From JANRLT01 sp041736895 (GTDB lineage: Bacteria > Planctomycetota > Planctomycetia > Pirellulales > JALHPA01), in the NCBI GenBank assembly GCA_041736895.1, contig JBGSSS010000096.1, positions 1 to 20,562 of the forward strand: 20,562 nt of DNA, in the 5' to 3' direction. Positions 14,601 through 20,562 of the stretch are shown here, in pieces. The position numbers and the translations under genes are program-made. Position 1 is the stretch's first letter; the number at the start of each line of letters is the position of its first letter. A model generated the notes under the pieces. The model was given only the letters and a program-made list of their open reading frames with translations. It was not told the DNA's origin and did no database searches.

Positions 14601-15734
14601 GGGCCACATCGACCAGCTATTGCGGAAGCGTTCGCTCCAGCTATTGCTGGTCGGATCGAGTTCGAGAATCTTCTGCCAAATCGCCGGTTCGACCGGTTTG
14701 GGATTTTTGTCGCCCACGACGATTAGTTGCACCGTGCGCGTCACGACAGCCTTTCCCCAGCGCAGCGTCCCCTTTTCAATCGCCTCGATCGCCAGTTCGT
14801 ACACGCCCTCGGCCTCGGGCAGCGTCACGACGAACGGGATCGAAGGCTGACGCAGCGCGCCGTCCGTCGGCTTCGACCACTCGCGTTTCCATTGCTCGAT
14901 GGTGAACTCTTGCGCCAAGATTTCGGTGTTCGTTGTTTTGTTGAGGAGCCGCGCCTTGATCTTGGTGCCGTTGTTTTCGGTTACCGGCAGCAAGTGCGGC
15001 GTGACCTCGAACGTCCAAGGTTCCTTGGGTGCGAAGATCATCGTGTCGCGCTCCGCATGGAAGCGCAGTTGATCACTCGGCAAGCGGCGAATGAAGAGCC
15101 GATTGCCGCGCTCGTCGAGCGCGCGTTGCCACGACTTGCTAAGCAACTCGTCGATCGCGATCTCTTCGTTGATTGTTGTCCCTTCGTTATTGCGCAAACG
15201 AATACGGAGCTTGCCCCCAGGCTCGTACGGGATGCGCAGATCGAGCCCGTCGTACGAGCGGGCCGAGGGCGTGCGCACTTGGAGCATGCCATCGACAACG
15301 CTCATGCTCCCTGGCTCGTCGGCTTCGATCCCCAGCGCGCGCACGAGCGTGACCGGACCCGCGGACCAGGCGATCTCGCCTTGCCACAAACGTTCCGCGC
15401 CGCCGCCCCAGGCGATCCGTAACTGCACCGACCAATCATGCGCATCGCCCGCGCTGTCCAACGGGTCGGGTGCCTTGGCTTGCGGAACCACGATCGGCGG
15501 AACGCTGGCCGAAGTCGTTATCGCGGCGGGGCGATAGACGGGTTGTGGTGTTGTCCACGCTGCTGGTTCTTGCGCCGCGAGCCAACGCGCGTTGATCAAG
15601 ACGAGAGACAAGAGGCAAAGAAGTTGCTGCCAGCGCGCGGTGCCGCGGCGACTCCCAGCGAGTCGTGCGTGTGAGCGGCGCGTCGCGTGACGCGATAGCC
15701 CACGAACGAGGGACGGACGTCCTTGTCCGAACAT
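11664..15734 (-). CDS. Giant exported multidomain protein with glycoside-hydrolase-like barrel
   Basis: This 1356-aa protein has a long basic N-terminus and a hydrophobic segment (LLCLLSLVLINARWLAA, residues 38-54), likely a signal peptide. Residues 95-340 are beta-rich. Residues about 560-960 look like a TIM barrel of the family-10-glycosylhydrolase-like type common in planctomycetes: LVEYLRHIGHNSATVSIWSD, then EGLRLMLQLQF and GKHPSFGGISLELSGE. Residues 1000-1062 form a beta domain with WFYAVNASPW. Residues 1103-1262 (NRLANADFEQVAG...LDDVQLFDL) resemble a jelly-roll carbohydrate-binding module. A Pro/Ala/Lys-rich tail follows. A role in polysaccharide handling at the cell surface is inferred; catalytic residues cannot be assigned. 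No Shine-Dalgarno precedes the ATG, so a later start is possible. Long open frames on the opposite strand are GC-driven shadows. Confidence 0.82.
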   Translation of the reverse strand: MFGQGRPSLVRGLSRHATRRSHARLAGSRRGTARWQQLLCLLSLVLINARWLAAQEPAAWTTPQPVYRPAAITTSASVPPIVVPQAKAPDPLDSAGDAHDWSVQLRIAWGGGAERLWQGEIAWSAGPVTLVRALGIEADEPGSMSVVDGMLQVRTPSARSYDGLDLRIPYEPGGKLRIRLRNNEGTTINEEIAIDELLSKSWQRALDERGNRLFIRRLPSDQLRFHAERDTMIFAPKEPWTFEVTPHLLPVTENNGTKIKARLLNKTTNTEILAQEFTIEQWKREWSKPTDGALRQPSIPFVVTLPEAEGVYELAIEAIEKGTLRWGKAVVTRTVQLIVVGDKNPKPVEPAIWQKILELDPTSNSWSERFRNSWSMWPGARPAPLDNGQAAVHPLGGSLGNAMKLAAPTAGNDPAWQAFPLAVGKLGQPHLLEVEYPGNLPQQLGISLIEPNAAGQVQPIGLDSGVAVVNEGSLASTGWVKHKLYFWPRTKMPLVLLTNRSANQPAFYGKIRVFSGPAQLPPLEGANRMPNERTTSALWNRPLFPEQFGAAEAIDTWSGRPLDDWHTMYDGSSRLVEYLRHIGHNSATVSIWSDGSSLYPSNLLQPTPRYDTGMFFDAGHDPRRKDVVEVLSRLCDREGLRLMLQLQFASPLPALEEQLRNNGEDAVGIALVGTEGKPYTAIYPTRRGLAPQYNPLDERVQRAMLDVVGEVAARYGKHPSFGGISLELSGETYLALPGEFWGLDDRTFARFLASRRSQQQFAGPERHWQRARYLQENATVRQQWLDWRAAELRRFHEKLLQTVRAVRADARLVLTPTQPLDSADMLDAAQPRIAAGNRVSARTLLGLEGTSEQPNAQLDWLRPWPQSANEQWSSQSAILGLALDPDWDRWAKGSSLPGSLFYHEPQRLRLPSFDAKSPFGKDKTFTWQVAQITPSGLSNRARFARALARADQTMLVDGGVMPLMGQEEALNDWMITFRRLPAARFETLPSDTEPVTLRRLVRDGQTWFYAVNASPWAVKLELDLQQAGVRPSELSGLRIVPAPVGSNWKFDLQPYDLLAFRMPGEVAFRNQRVVFPPELRPELEQRLAQLRERRLRLENPPPLNRLANADFEQVAGNTQPLGWQINNTTPDQGSLTSNDQQAHGGKYAAKLRAATNAGITLRSERFDPPQSGRLALSLWVRSDMAANAPGVRVALEGTWREREYLRFAEIGAGSGAPLKNTWAQYILQVDDLPLDGLSNLGVRIDLLGAGEVLLDDVQLFDLNFTEQERRQFDKQLALADFQLQQGMLGLCYQDLHGYWPRYLLELVPSASAPAQATVKQEAPAAPLPNETPAPRPPEKQATKPGAMERVKEFWRF

Positions 15735-15757
15735 CGAGGCGCGTTGGTTAAAGGAAT

Positions 15758-15773
15758 CCGCGCGGCCGCGCGG
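15758..15773. promoter_or_regulatory. 16-bp perfect palindrome in the leader of the giant gene
   Basis: CCGCGCGGCCGCGCGG is a perfect palindrome, between the probable -10 element and the ATG of the 1356-aa gene. It would be transcribed and could act as an operator or as a translation-blocking hairpin. Function is inferred from position only. Confidence 0.4.
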
Positions 15774-15795
15774 AGCGTGTCAAAATGGCGGGGGA

Positions 15796-15801
15796 TTATA
15801 A
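15796..15801 (-). promoter_or_regulatory. Candidate -10 element of the giant gene
   Basis: The minus strand reads a perfect TATAAT, 62 bases before the ATG at 15734. No good -35 hexamer is found at 16-18 bases, so this would be a -10-dependent or alternative-sigma promoter. Confidence 0.45.
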
Positions 15802-15879
15802 GACGGCGCGGTTCGGGAACCCTAGAGAGATTTTGTGGGAAAATGCGTGACGCTTTCAAAGTTGCTAGCAGAAGAGAGA

Positions 15880-15907
15880 ATTGACAATGGATAATTGACA
15901 ATTGACA
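15880..15907. repeat. Heptamer tandem repeat
   Basis: Four consecutive 7-base units read ATTGACA, ATGGATA, ATTGACA, ATTGACA. Three are identical. They lie in the gap between the divergent giant gene and the YugP-like gene. Confidence 0.6.
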
Positions 15908-15930
15908 TCTGCATGTATGGAACTCTAAGC

Positions 15931-15950
15931 CCAGGGGCTCCGCCCCCTGG
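15931..15950. repeat. Short GC-rich palindrome
   Basis: CCAGGGG and CCCCTGG pair around a 6-base loop. It lies in the same 428-bp gap as the heptamers and the giant gene's promoter. No T-tract follows. Confidence 0.5.
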
Positions 15951-16162
15951 AGATTCAAGACACCATTAAATACGTCGTTATTTTCTTCTCACGCCTCGGA
16001 GCTGCTCCGAATTTCCTCCGTTTCTCCGTGTTTCCGTATTTGCATTTCCCGCAAATGAAGTGTCCGAACGATGCTGGCATGAAATTCGTATAGTAGAACT
16101 GACAAATTGGTAAGCTCTGCCAGTTTGACCCTGTTGTCCACGTTTCGAGGATTTCGCCGCCC

Positions 16163-16852
16163 ATGTTTTTCGACCCGATGTATTTCGTGTTCATCGCTCC
16201 GGCGTTGCTGCTCGCGTTTTGGGCGCGGAATCGGATGACGACGGCCTATCACGAAGGGCATCAGATCGCCGCGCCGCTTTCCGGCGCTGCCGCTGCGCGG
16301 TACATCCTCGACAGCGCTGGTCTGCAAAATGTCGCCATCGAGCAAACACCCGGCGAGTTGAGCGATCACTACAGCCCCACGGAGAAAGTGCTGCGCCTCA
16401 GCCAGCGGAACTTCTTCGAGCAAAGCGTTTCGGCCGTCGGCATCGCCGCGCACGAAGCGGGCCACGCGCTCCAAGACGCCGAACGCTACGCGCCGATGCT
16501 CATCCGCAACATGGCTGTCCCGCTCGCCAACTTCGGCGGCACCGGCGGGCTCATGATCATGATCCTCGGCGTGGCGTTGTCCATGAAGCCGCTGATTTGG
16601 GTCGGCATCGCGCTGTTCGCCGGGATCGCCTTCTTTCAGTTGATCAACCTGCCCGTCGAATACGACGCCAGCGCGCGGGCGAAGCGAATCCTCGTCGAGC
16701 ACGGCATCGTCCCACAGCACGAAATGCCGTATGTGAACAAGGTCCTCAACGCTGCGGCGCTGACCTACGTCGCCGGAATGATGGAAAGCGTCCTCACGCT
16801 GCTTTATTACGCAATGCACTTCCTCGGCGGCAGCCGCTCGTCGGAGGAGTAG
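16163..16852 (+). CDS. YugP-like membrane zinc metallopeptidase
   Basis: This 229-aa protein matches the Zn_peptidase_2 (YugP) family, membrane-bound neutral zinc proteases of unknown substrate. An N-terminal membrane segment (FVFIAPALLLAFWA) is followed by a soluble part. The zinc motif HEAGH lies at residues 97-101 and the likely third ligand at E166 in NLPVEYDAS. Further hydrophobic segments are at 125-160 and near the C-terminus. NHYSP-type and EYDASARAK motifs typical of the family are present as SDHYSPTEKVLRLS and EYDASARAKRIL. GAGG lies twelve bases before the ATG, a little far. The active site appears complete. Confidence 0.92.
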   Translation: MFFDPMYFVFIAPALLLAFWARNRMTTAYHEGHQIAAPLSGAAAARYILDSAGLQNVAIEQTPGELSDHYSPTEKVLRLSQRNFFEQSVSAVGIAAHEAGHALQDAERYAPMLIRNMAVPLANFGGTGGLMIMILGVALSMKPLIWVGIALFAGIAFFQLINLPVEYDASARAKRILVEHGIVPQHEMPYVNKVLNAAALTYVAGMMESVLTLLYYAMHFLGGSRSSEE

Positions 16853-16931
16853 TGAAGCAATTGTTCGAAGTCAAAGATACAGGTCCATCGAGCGATGGTA
16901 GTAAGTAAGCAAAGCGCGTTCGCAAATAAAT

Positions 16932-17153
16932 ATCCCGAAGGGATGAGAGATCATAGCCGGGGGTCGCTGCACTAGCAGCGCACCCCCGGTTTGTTAGGAT
17001 TTGTGTCGGGTATCCCGATAGGGATACGAGAGCCGTTTGTATCACGAACGCTCTCGCACCCCTCGCGGGGTGCCAAATTTCTTACACACGTTTTCCGGTG
17101 GTGCGCCGCGTTGCGGCGACCACCGGCTATGTTCTCGAATCCCTGCGGGATTC
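16932..17153. repeat. Intergenic element of seven consecutive hairpins
   Basis: Seven inverted repeats follow one another. ATCCC/GGGAT pairs at 16932-16944, a 14-bp stem lies at 16957-16989, and GTATCCC/GGGATAC lies at 17010-17027. CGAGAG/CTCTCG spans 17027-17056, CACCCC/GGGGTG spans 17057-17072, CCGGTGGT with inner GCCGC stems spans 17095-17126, and GAATCCC/GGGATTC spans 17137-17153. It fills much of the 455-bp gap between two plus-strand peptidase genes. No open frame is convincing and no T-tract ends it. It looks like a composite palindromic mobile element or structured RNA. Confidence 0.7.
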
Positions 17154-17307
17154 CTATTTCCTACAGCGTTATCAGTTACCACGCTTGCTTGTCTATCAAT
17201 ACGTCGTCCAGTAAAGACCCTCGCAAATTGCTCTGTGAATAGTTATTCTGTCGATGCCCTTACCCTGACACTTTTCAAGTTCCTCTTCTCGCCCGCGAAA
17301 GTTTTTG

Positions 17308-18498
17308 ATGCTCGATCGTGTGGCGTTTGAACGCGATATTCGAAACCTCGAAGCGTTCGGCCATCGCGGCTCCGCCACGCAAAACGAACGCGAGGCGGCG
17401 AAGTATCTCCTCGGGCGTCTGCATGAAAACGGCCTGACCAATGCCCGCATTGAGCCGTTCTACGGCATGCGGTCGTTGCCCGGGACGGTCTTGTGGCATC
17501 TGGCGATCGGCTTCGTGGGTTTGTTGCTCTTTGAAATCTCCCCCTGGATCACGATCGTGGCGGGCGTTGCCACGGTGTTGTCGTTTTGCTTGGAACAGAA
17601 TTGCCGCGGCGTGTGGCTGAGCCGCGCGCTGCCGCATTTTCCCTCGGCGAATGTTGTCGCCACGATTCCGGCCGCGAATCGCAAACGCCGCGTCGTGCTG
17701 CTCGCGCATTACGACACGCAGCGCACGGGGTTGATTTGGGTTTTGTATCGGTACCTCTGTTCGATCTATTGGTTCACGCCGGCGATCATGAAGGCCTCGA
17801 TGACGATCGTGACGGCGTCCTTTGGCGCGCAAGTCATCCTGGGAATCATCGCCGTCGCGGGACTGGAGGGCGAATGGTTTTGGTATGCCCAACGCTTGCT
17901 GCAAGTGGTCTACGTCGGAACGATCTTCTTCTTTGCCGAGTGGCTGTTCCATTCACACGTCCCCGGGGCCGGCGACAACGCCACGGGCTCGGCGGCCATC
18001 ATGACGATGGCTTCGGCGTGGCAAGAGAATCCGCACGACGATGTCGAACTGATGATCGTCTTCACCGGCTGCGAAGAGGCCGGCATGCTCGGTGCCGAGC
18101 AATGGACGCTACAGCACGCCGCGGAGATCGAAGCGACGCCGACGCTGTTTCTGAACATGGACAATCTCGGCTTCGGCCCGCCGCGGTTCCTCGGCAACGA
18201 AGCGCCAAATTGCGGCGGCATCGTCTCGTACCCCAAACCGCTCCTGAAACTGGCCGAAGAGGTCGCACGAGAGGCGGGCCTCGCCGACGCCGGCCCGCAT
18301 GCCGTCCCCGCCGCGACCGATGGGCTACCGTTGCTGACGCATGGCATGCAGGGGCTAACCATCATCAGCTTCAGCCACCACGGCTTCATGCCGAACTACC
18401 ACCGCATGCAAGACACAACAGCGAACCTCGATTTCGACGCGGCCTGGGCGGCGACGGAGTTTGGGTGGCGGGTGTGTGGGAGGTTGGCGGAACTGTAG
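17308..18498 (+). CDS. M28-family zinc aminopeptidase with membrane insert
   Basis: This 396-aa protein has the complete two-zinc set of family M28: H134 and D136 in LLAHYDTQ, D223 in GAGDNATGSAA, the catalytic pair E256-E257 in TGCEEAGMLGA, D285 in LNMDNLG and H365 in YHRMQDT. Unlike soluble relatives it has hydrophobic segments at about 60-95 and at 160-210. The second lies between the first zinc ligand and the DNATG motif, so the catalytic domain is interrupted by membrane helices. It probably cleaves N-terminal residues of peptides at the membrane. The ATG at 17308 is preferred over TTG at 17305; the ribosome-binding site is weak. Its stop codon TAG is supplied by the GTAG head of a REP palindrome. 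Confidence 0.92.
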   Translation: MLDRVAFERDIRNLEAFGHRGSATQNEREAAKYLLGRLHENGLTNARIEPFYGMRSLPGTVLWHLAIGFVGLLLFEISPWITIVAGVATVLSFCLEQNCRGVWLSRALPHFPSANVVATIPAANRKRRVVLLAHYDTQRTGLIWVLYRYLCSIYWFTPAIMKASMTIVTASFGAQVILGIIAVAGLEGEWFWYAQRLLQVVYVGTIFFFAEWLFHSHVPGAGDNATGSAAIMTMASAWQENPHDDVELMIVFTGCEEAGMLGAEQWTLQHAAEIEATPTLFLNMDNLGFGPPRFLGNEAPNCGGIVSYPKPLLKLAEEVAREAGLADAGPHAVPAATDGLPLLTHGMQGLTIISFSHHGFMPNYHRMQDTTANLDFDAAWAATEFGWRVCGRLAEL

Positions 18499-18523
18499 GT
18501 CCCGCTGTCCTCAGCGGGACCTT
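18495..18523 (+). repeat. REP palindrome 1
   Basis: It starts with GTAG, then GGTCCCGCTG pairs with CAGCGGGACC around a TCCT loop. The first base of the unit lies inside the M28 gene, whose stop TAG is part of GTAG. It forms an inverted pair with REP 2. Confidence 0.85.
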
Positions 18524-18578
18524 GGTGCGGGAGCAGACGCATGATCATTAAACAACGTTCGTCGTCACACGGCGCTCC

Positions 18579-18605
18579 AGGTCCTGCTCGGAGAGCAGGA
18601 CCTAC
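18579..18605 (-). repeat. REP palindrome 2
   Basis: On the minus strand it reads GTAGGTCCTGCTC...GAGCAGGACCT, the same head and fold as REP 1 with compensatory stem changes. Its GTAG (18602-18605) provides the TAG stop of the transposase gene. Unit ends of REP 1 and REP 2 are 111 bases apart. Confidence 0.85.
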
Positions 18606-19201
18606 AGGGACCAACTTCCGTAGGGCCAGTCTCGATAATCAGTCACCAAACCGGCTTTCTCGGGATTGTGGCGAATGTACCCCGTTATGCTTTCATCTTC
18701 TTGATCCGAACGCGACCAATGATCAAACCATTCGCGTTGCCAGAATCGGTCTTTCGCTCCAGGAATCAGCGGTAAACACTGCCTACTCGTCCATCGTTTC
18801 CAATGTTCGATTGTTGCCTTGAGGCCGCGTTTTCCAAGCTCCAAGAAGAAATGGACATGATTGGGCATCACGACGTATTCAAACAAATTCCAATGACCAA
18901 GTTGTTGATAGTGAAGCAACGAATCGACAATGATTTTTGCAAGCGGAGGTTGCTGCAGCCAAGCATTTCGAGGATTGGTATCTAGCCAATTATCCATCGC
19001 CGAGAAAATCTTGCGATGAATTCGCAAACGCCCGCCGATCGCTTTCTGGTAATCTTGAGATAACTTGCGTATCTCGGATTGCCCTCGAATCGGAATTGCT
19101 CCGGCGGTGTGGATTGTGATGAAGTATCGGCCGCTAACAACTTCCCAGTGAGGAAGTCTGCCGCACCAGAAGCTGATGGTCTCCGGTTTTCGAAGTGACA
19201 T
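18602..19201 (-). CDS. REP-associated tyrosine transposase (RAYT, Y1 family)
   Basis: This 199-aa protein is a Y1-type HUH nuclease related to IS200/IS605 transposases, of the single-copy domesticated group that nicks REP palindromes. The metal-binding HUH motif is HVH at 115-117 in VVMPNHVHFFLEL and the probable nucleophile is Y175 in ITGYIRHNPEKAGL. FWQREWFDHW and the final DWPYGSWSL are typical of the group. The start at 19201 is chosen because the product then begins near the family's usual N-terminus; the open frame further upstream crosses REP units and is unlikely to be coding. GTAG-headed palindromes flank the gene on both sides. All motifs are intact, so it may be active. Confidence 0.93.
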   Translation of the reverse strand: MSLRKPETISFWCGRLPHWEVVSGRYFITIHTAGAIPIRGQSEIRKLSQDYQKAIGGRLRIHRKIFSAMDNWLDTNPRNAWLQQPPLAKIIVDSLLHYQQLGHWNLFEYVVMPNHVHFFLELGKRGLKATIEHWKRWTSRQCLPLIPGAKDRFWQREWFDHWSRSDQEDESITGYIRHNPEKAGLVTDYRDWPYGSWSL

Positions 19202-19232
19202 AATATTTGCCCCCGAAATGATTTGCGATCTC

Positions 19233-19247
19233 GTAGGTCCCGCGCTT
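19233..19247 (+). repeat. REP half-unit 3
   Basis: GTAGGTCCCGCGCTT is the left half of a REP unit, placed directly in front of REP 4. It looks like a truncated copy or a recombination scar. Confidence 0.6.
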
Positions 19248-19276
19248 GTAGGTCCCGCTGTCCTCAGCGGGACATT
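19248..19276 (+). repeat. REP palindrome 4
   Basis: This is almost identical to REP 1, differing only after the palindrome (GACATT in place of GACCTT). It pairs in inverted orientation with REP 5. Confidence 0.85.
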
Positions 19277-19332
19277 GGGAGCTGGTGGGTTGTTTTCAAG
19301 GTTCAAACACTATTCGTGATCAACCGTCGTGC

Positions 19333-19360
19333 AAGGTCCTGCTCGGAGAGCAGGACCTAC
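19333..19360 (-). repeat. REP palindrome 5
   Basis: The minus strand is GTAG plus the CCTGCTC/GAGCAGG stem, matching REP 2 exactly over the palindrome. Unit ends of REP 4 and REP 5 are 113 bases apart. Confidence 0.85.
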
Positions 19361-19361
19361 A

Positions 19362-19390
19362 ACGACGGACCGCTGTCCTCAGGGGGGCCT
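19362..19390 (+). repeat. Degenerate REP unit 6
   Basis: It keeps the central GCTGTCCTCAG of REP 1 and 4, but the GTAG head and the right stem have mutated. It stands at the correct distance from REP 7 to be the decayed left half of a third pair. Confidence 0.55.
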
Positions 19391-19447
19391 GGGGAGATTT
19401 TTGATGCCGAGCCGTCGTTATTCGTGGATCAGGGGCAACTCACGCTC

Positions 19448-19475
19448 AAGGTCCCGGTCGGAGACCGGGACCTAC
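19448..19475 (-). repeat. REP palindrome 7
   Basis: The minus strand begins GTAGGTCCCGGTC, with stem CCCGGTC/GACCGGG. It lies one base past the stop codon of the oxidoreductase at 19477. Unit ends of REP 6 and REP 7 are about 114 bases apart, like the other pairs. Confidence 0.85.
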
Positions 19476-19476
19476 A

Positions 19477-20562
19477 TTACCGCCGGGCCCGCTTGTGCTT
19501 CAGCGGCAGCCAAGCCCCGTTTTCCTTGCTGCTCGCGACGCTTTGTTGGATGAAGTACATCCCTTCGACGCCGTCGTTGACGTTGGGGTAGATCGACGTG
19601 GCTTGGTCGAACTTCTTCCCTTCGGCTCGCTGGATCATCGCGTCGTAGGCCGAGCGGTAGATGTTGGCGAACGCTTCGAAAAATGCTTCGGGGTGGCCGC
19701 TCGGCAAGCGGCAAGCTTCCTTGCCCCATTGGGTCATGAACGGCGCGTTCGGGTCGCGCGTGTAGAGTGCGTGCGGCGAGCCGTTGCGGCGGAGCCACAT
19801 CTTGTTCGGCTCTTCCTGATGCCACTCGAGCGAGCCCTTGGTGCCGTCGATCTCGAGGCGGACATCGTTCTCGCGGCCGTGGCTGATTTGCGACGCGGTC
19901 ACCGTGCCGAGCGCGCCCTTTTCGTACGTGATCACGGCGGTGCCGTAGTCGTCGAGCGCGCGGCCCGCTTCGAACGTCTTCAAGTGGCAGCTAATTTGCT
20001 CCGGCAAGAGCCCGCTGACATAGCGGCCAAGATTGTACGCGTGCGTCGCGATGTCGCCGAAGCAGCCGGCCGCGCCGCTTTTCGTCGGATCAGTGCGCCA
20101 CGCGGCTTGCTTCTGGTCGGTGGCTTCAAGCCGTGTGCGCAGCCAGCCCTGGATGTAACTCACCCGGATCGCGTTGATCTCGCCAAGTTCGCCTTGCTGG
20201 ATCATCTGCCGCGCCTGGCGAATCAAGGGGTAGCCGGTGTAGTTGTGGCTCACGGCGAAGACGACGCCCGACTTTTCCACGGCGTCGGCGAGTTCTTCGG
20301 CTTGCTTCAGGTCGAACGTCATCGGCTTGTCGCAGATCACGTTGAAGCCCGCCTCGACGGCCGCCTTGGCGATTTCAAAGTGCGTGTGGTTCGGCGTGGC
20401 GATCGAGACGAAGTCGATCCGCTGATCGGCCGGCAGGGCTTTTTCTTTGTCGAGCAGTTCGCGGTACGACGAGTACGCCCGCGCTTCGGGAATGTCGTAG
20501 TCGGCGGCGCTGGCCTTGGCCCGGGCGGCGTCGCTGCTGAGCGCGCCGGCGACAAGGGCCGC
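19477..20562 (-). CDS. Gfo/Idh/MocA family oxidoreductase, 5' end outside the window
   Basis: At least 361 residues of an NAD(P)-dependent oxidoreductase are present; the start and the first part of the Rossmann fold lie beyond the right edge. In frame up to 20562 one reads DFVSIATPNHTHFEIAKAAV and then NVICDKPMTF, the latter carrying the conserved lysine (K in CDKP). The C-terminal domain contains AAGCFGDIATHAYNLGRYVS, the conserved GD---H region, and ends in a basic tail (PLKHKRARR). The sequence is only distantly related to the oxidoreductase at 248-1621. The substrate is probably a sugar or inositol-like compound but cannot be stated. REP 7 begins one base after its stop. Confidence 0.93.
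   Translation of the reverse strand, partial: AALVAGALSSDAARAKASAADYDIPEARAYSSYRELLDKEKALPADQRIDFVSIATPNHTHFEIAKAAVEAGFNVICDKPMTFDLKQAEELADAVEKSGVVFAVSHNYTGYPLIRQARQMIQQGELGEINAIRVSYIQGWLRTRLEATDQKQAAWRTDPTKSGAAGCFGDIATHAYNLGRYVSGLLPEQISCHLKTFEAGRALDDYGTAVITYEKGALGTVTASQISHGRENDVRLEIDGTKGSLEWHQEEPNKMWLRRNGSPHALYTRDPNAPFMTQWGKEACRLPSGHPEAFFEAFANIYRSAYDAMIQRAEGKKFDQATSIYPNVNDGVEGMYFIQQSVASSKENGAWLPLKHKRARR

Noticed and set aside
15880..15930. Promoter from the three TTGACA motifs
   Set aside because: No acceptable -10 lies 16-18 bases downstream of any of them. A tandem repeat explains the motif better.
17586..18551. 321-aa plus-strand frame overlapping the M28 peptidase
   Set aside because: It is a shifted frame of the peptidase, which has all its catalytic motifs in the other frame. 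Composition is Arg/His-rich.
18495..19475. CRISPR array
   Set aside because: The repeats alternate in orientation, are strongly palindromic with GTAG heads, and do not show regular same-direction repeats with unique spacers. A RAYT gene lies in the middle.

Overview
The window reads as chromosomal DNA of a planctomycete, most likely of the Pirellulales. The basis is the mix of families: two Gfo/Idh/MocA oxidoreductases (one with a twin-arginine-like leader), a TIGR03067-type secreted protein, a very large exported sugar-hydrolase-like protein, a secreted TPR protein and a His-rich metal-binding protein. Large non-coding gaps are filled with palindromic repeats, and several genes lack a clear Shine-Dalgarno site. 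No rRNA, tRNA or CRISPR array was seen. The lineage call is inference from gene content, not from a marker gene.

Layout. 1-2560: a minus-strand oxidoreductase with a strong terminator, then a VapBC-type toxin-antitoxin pair whose PIN toxin is interrupted by an in-frame stop. A 60-bp promoter-like repeat stands upstream of both units. 2637-5513: the most interesting block. Four small transcription units, all on the minus strand, are separated by three structured sites (3170-3277, 3559-3653, 4970-5055) that have the architecture of integron attC sites. A promoter resembling the strong integron cassette promoter (TTGACA-17-TAAACT) fires into the block from 5485-5513. No integrase gene is present, so this looks like an integrase-less cassette array (CALIN) or a decayed integron. 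Its cargo is an orphan 110-aa protein, a GT1 glycosyltransferase, a two-helix membrane protein and, at the end, a TIGR03067 protein. 5908-7316: a secreted TPR protein with its own terminator. 7362-8111: a small helical protein and a duplicated His-rich protein, separated by a long palindrome. 8251-9643: a RelE/ParE toxin with its antitoxin, then a nucleotidyltransferase-fold gene with a small partner. The latter pair sits between a truncated copy of the 3' end of thiG and the intact gene.

9779-10633 is thiG (thiamine thiazole synthase). It is followed by about 1 kb without a gene but with several hairpins. 11664-15734 is a single 1356-aa exported multidomain protein. 16163-18498 holds two plus-strand membrane-associated zinc peptidases (YugP-like and M28), separated by a seven-hairpin intergenic element. 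18495-19475 holds a REP-associated tyrosine transposase (RAYT) surrounded by its probable substrate: GTAG-headed palindromes in inverted pairs with near-constant spacing. The window ends inside a second Gfo/Idh/MocA oxidoreductase.

Taken together, the chromosome here has normal housekeeping and secreted-protein genes between which mobile or selfish modules have settled: a cassette array, three toxin-antitoxin-like pairs, a RAYT/REP system and at least three other palindromic element types. The cassette array and the RAYT/BIME block are the two candidate systems most worth following up.
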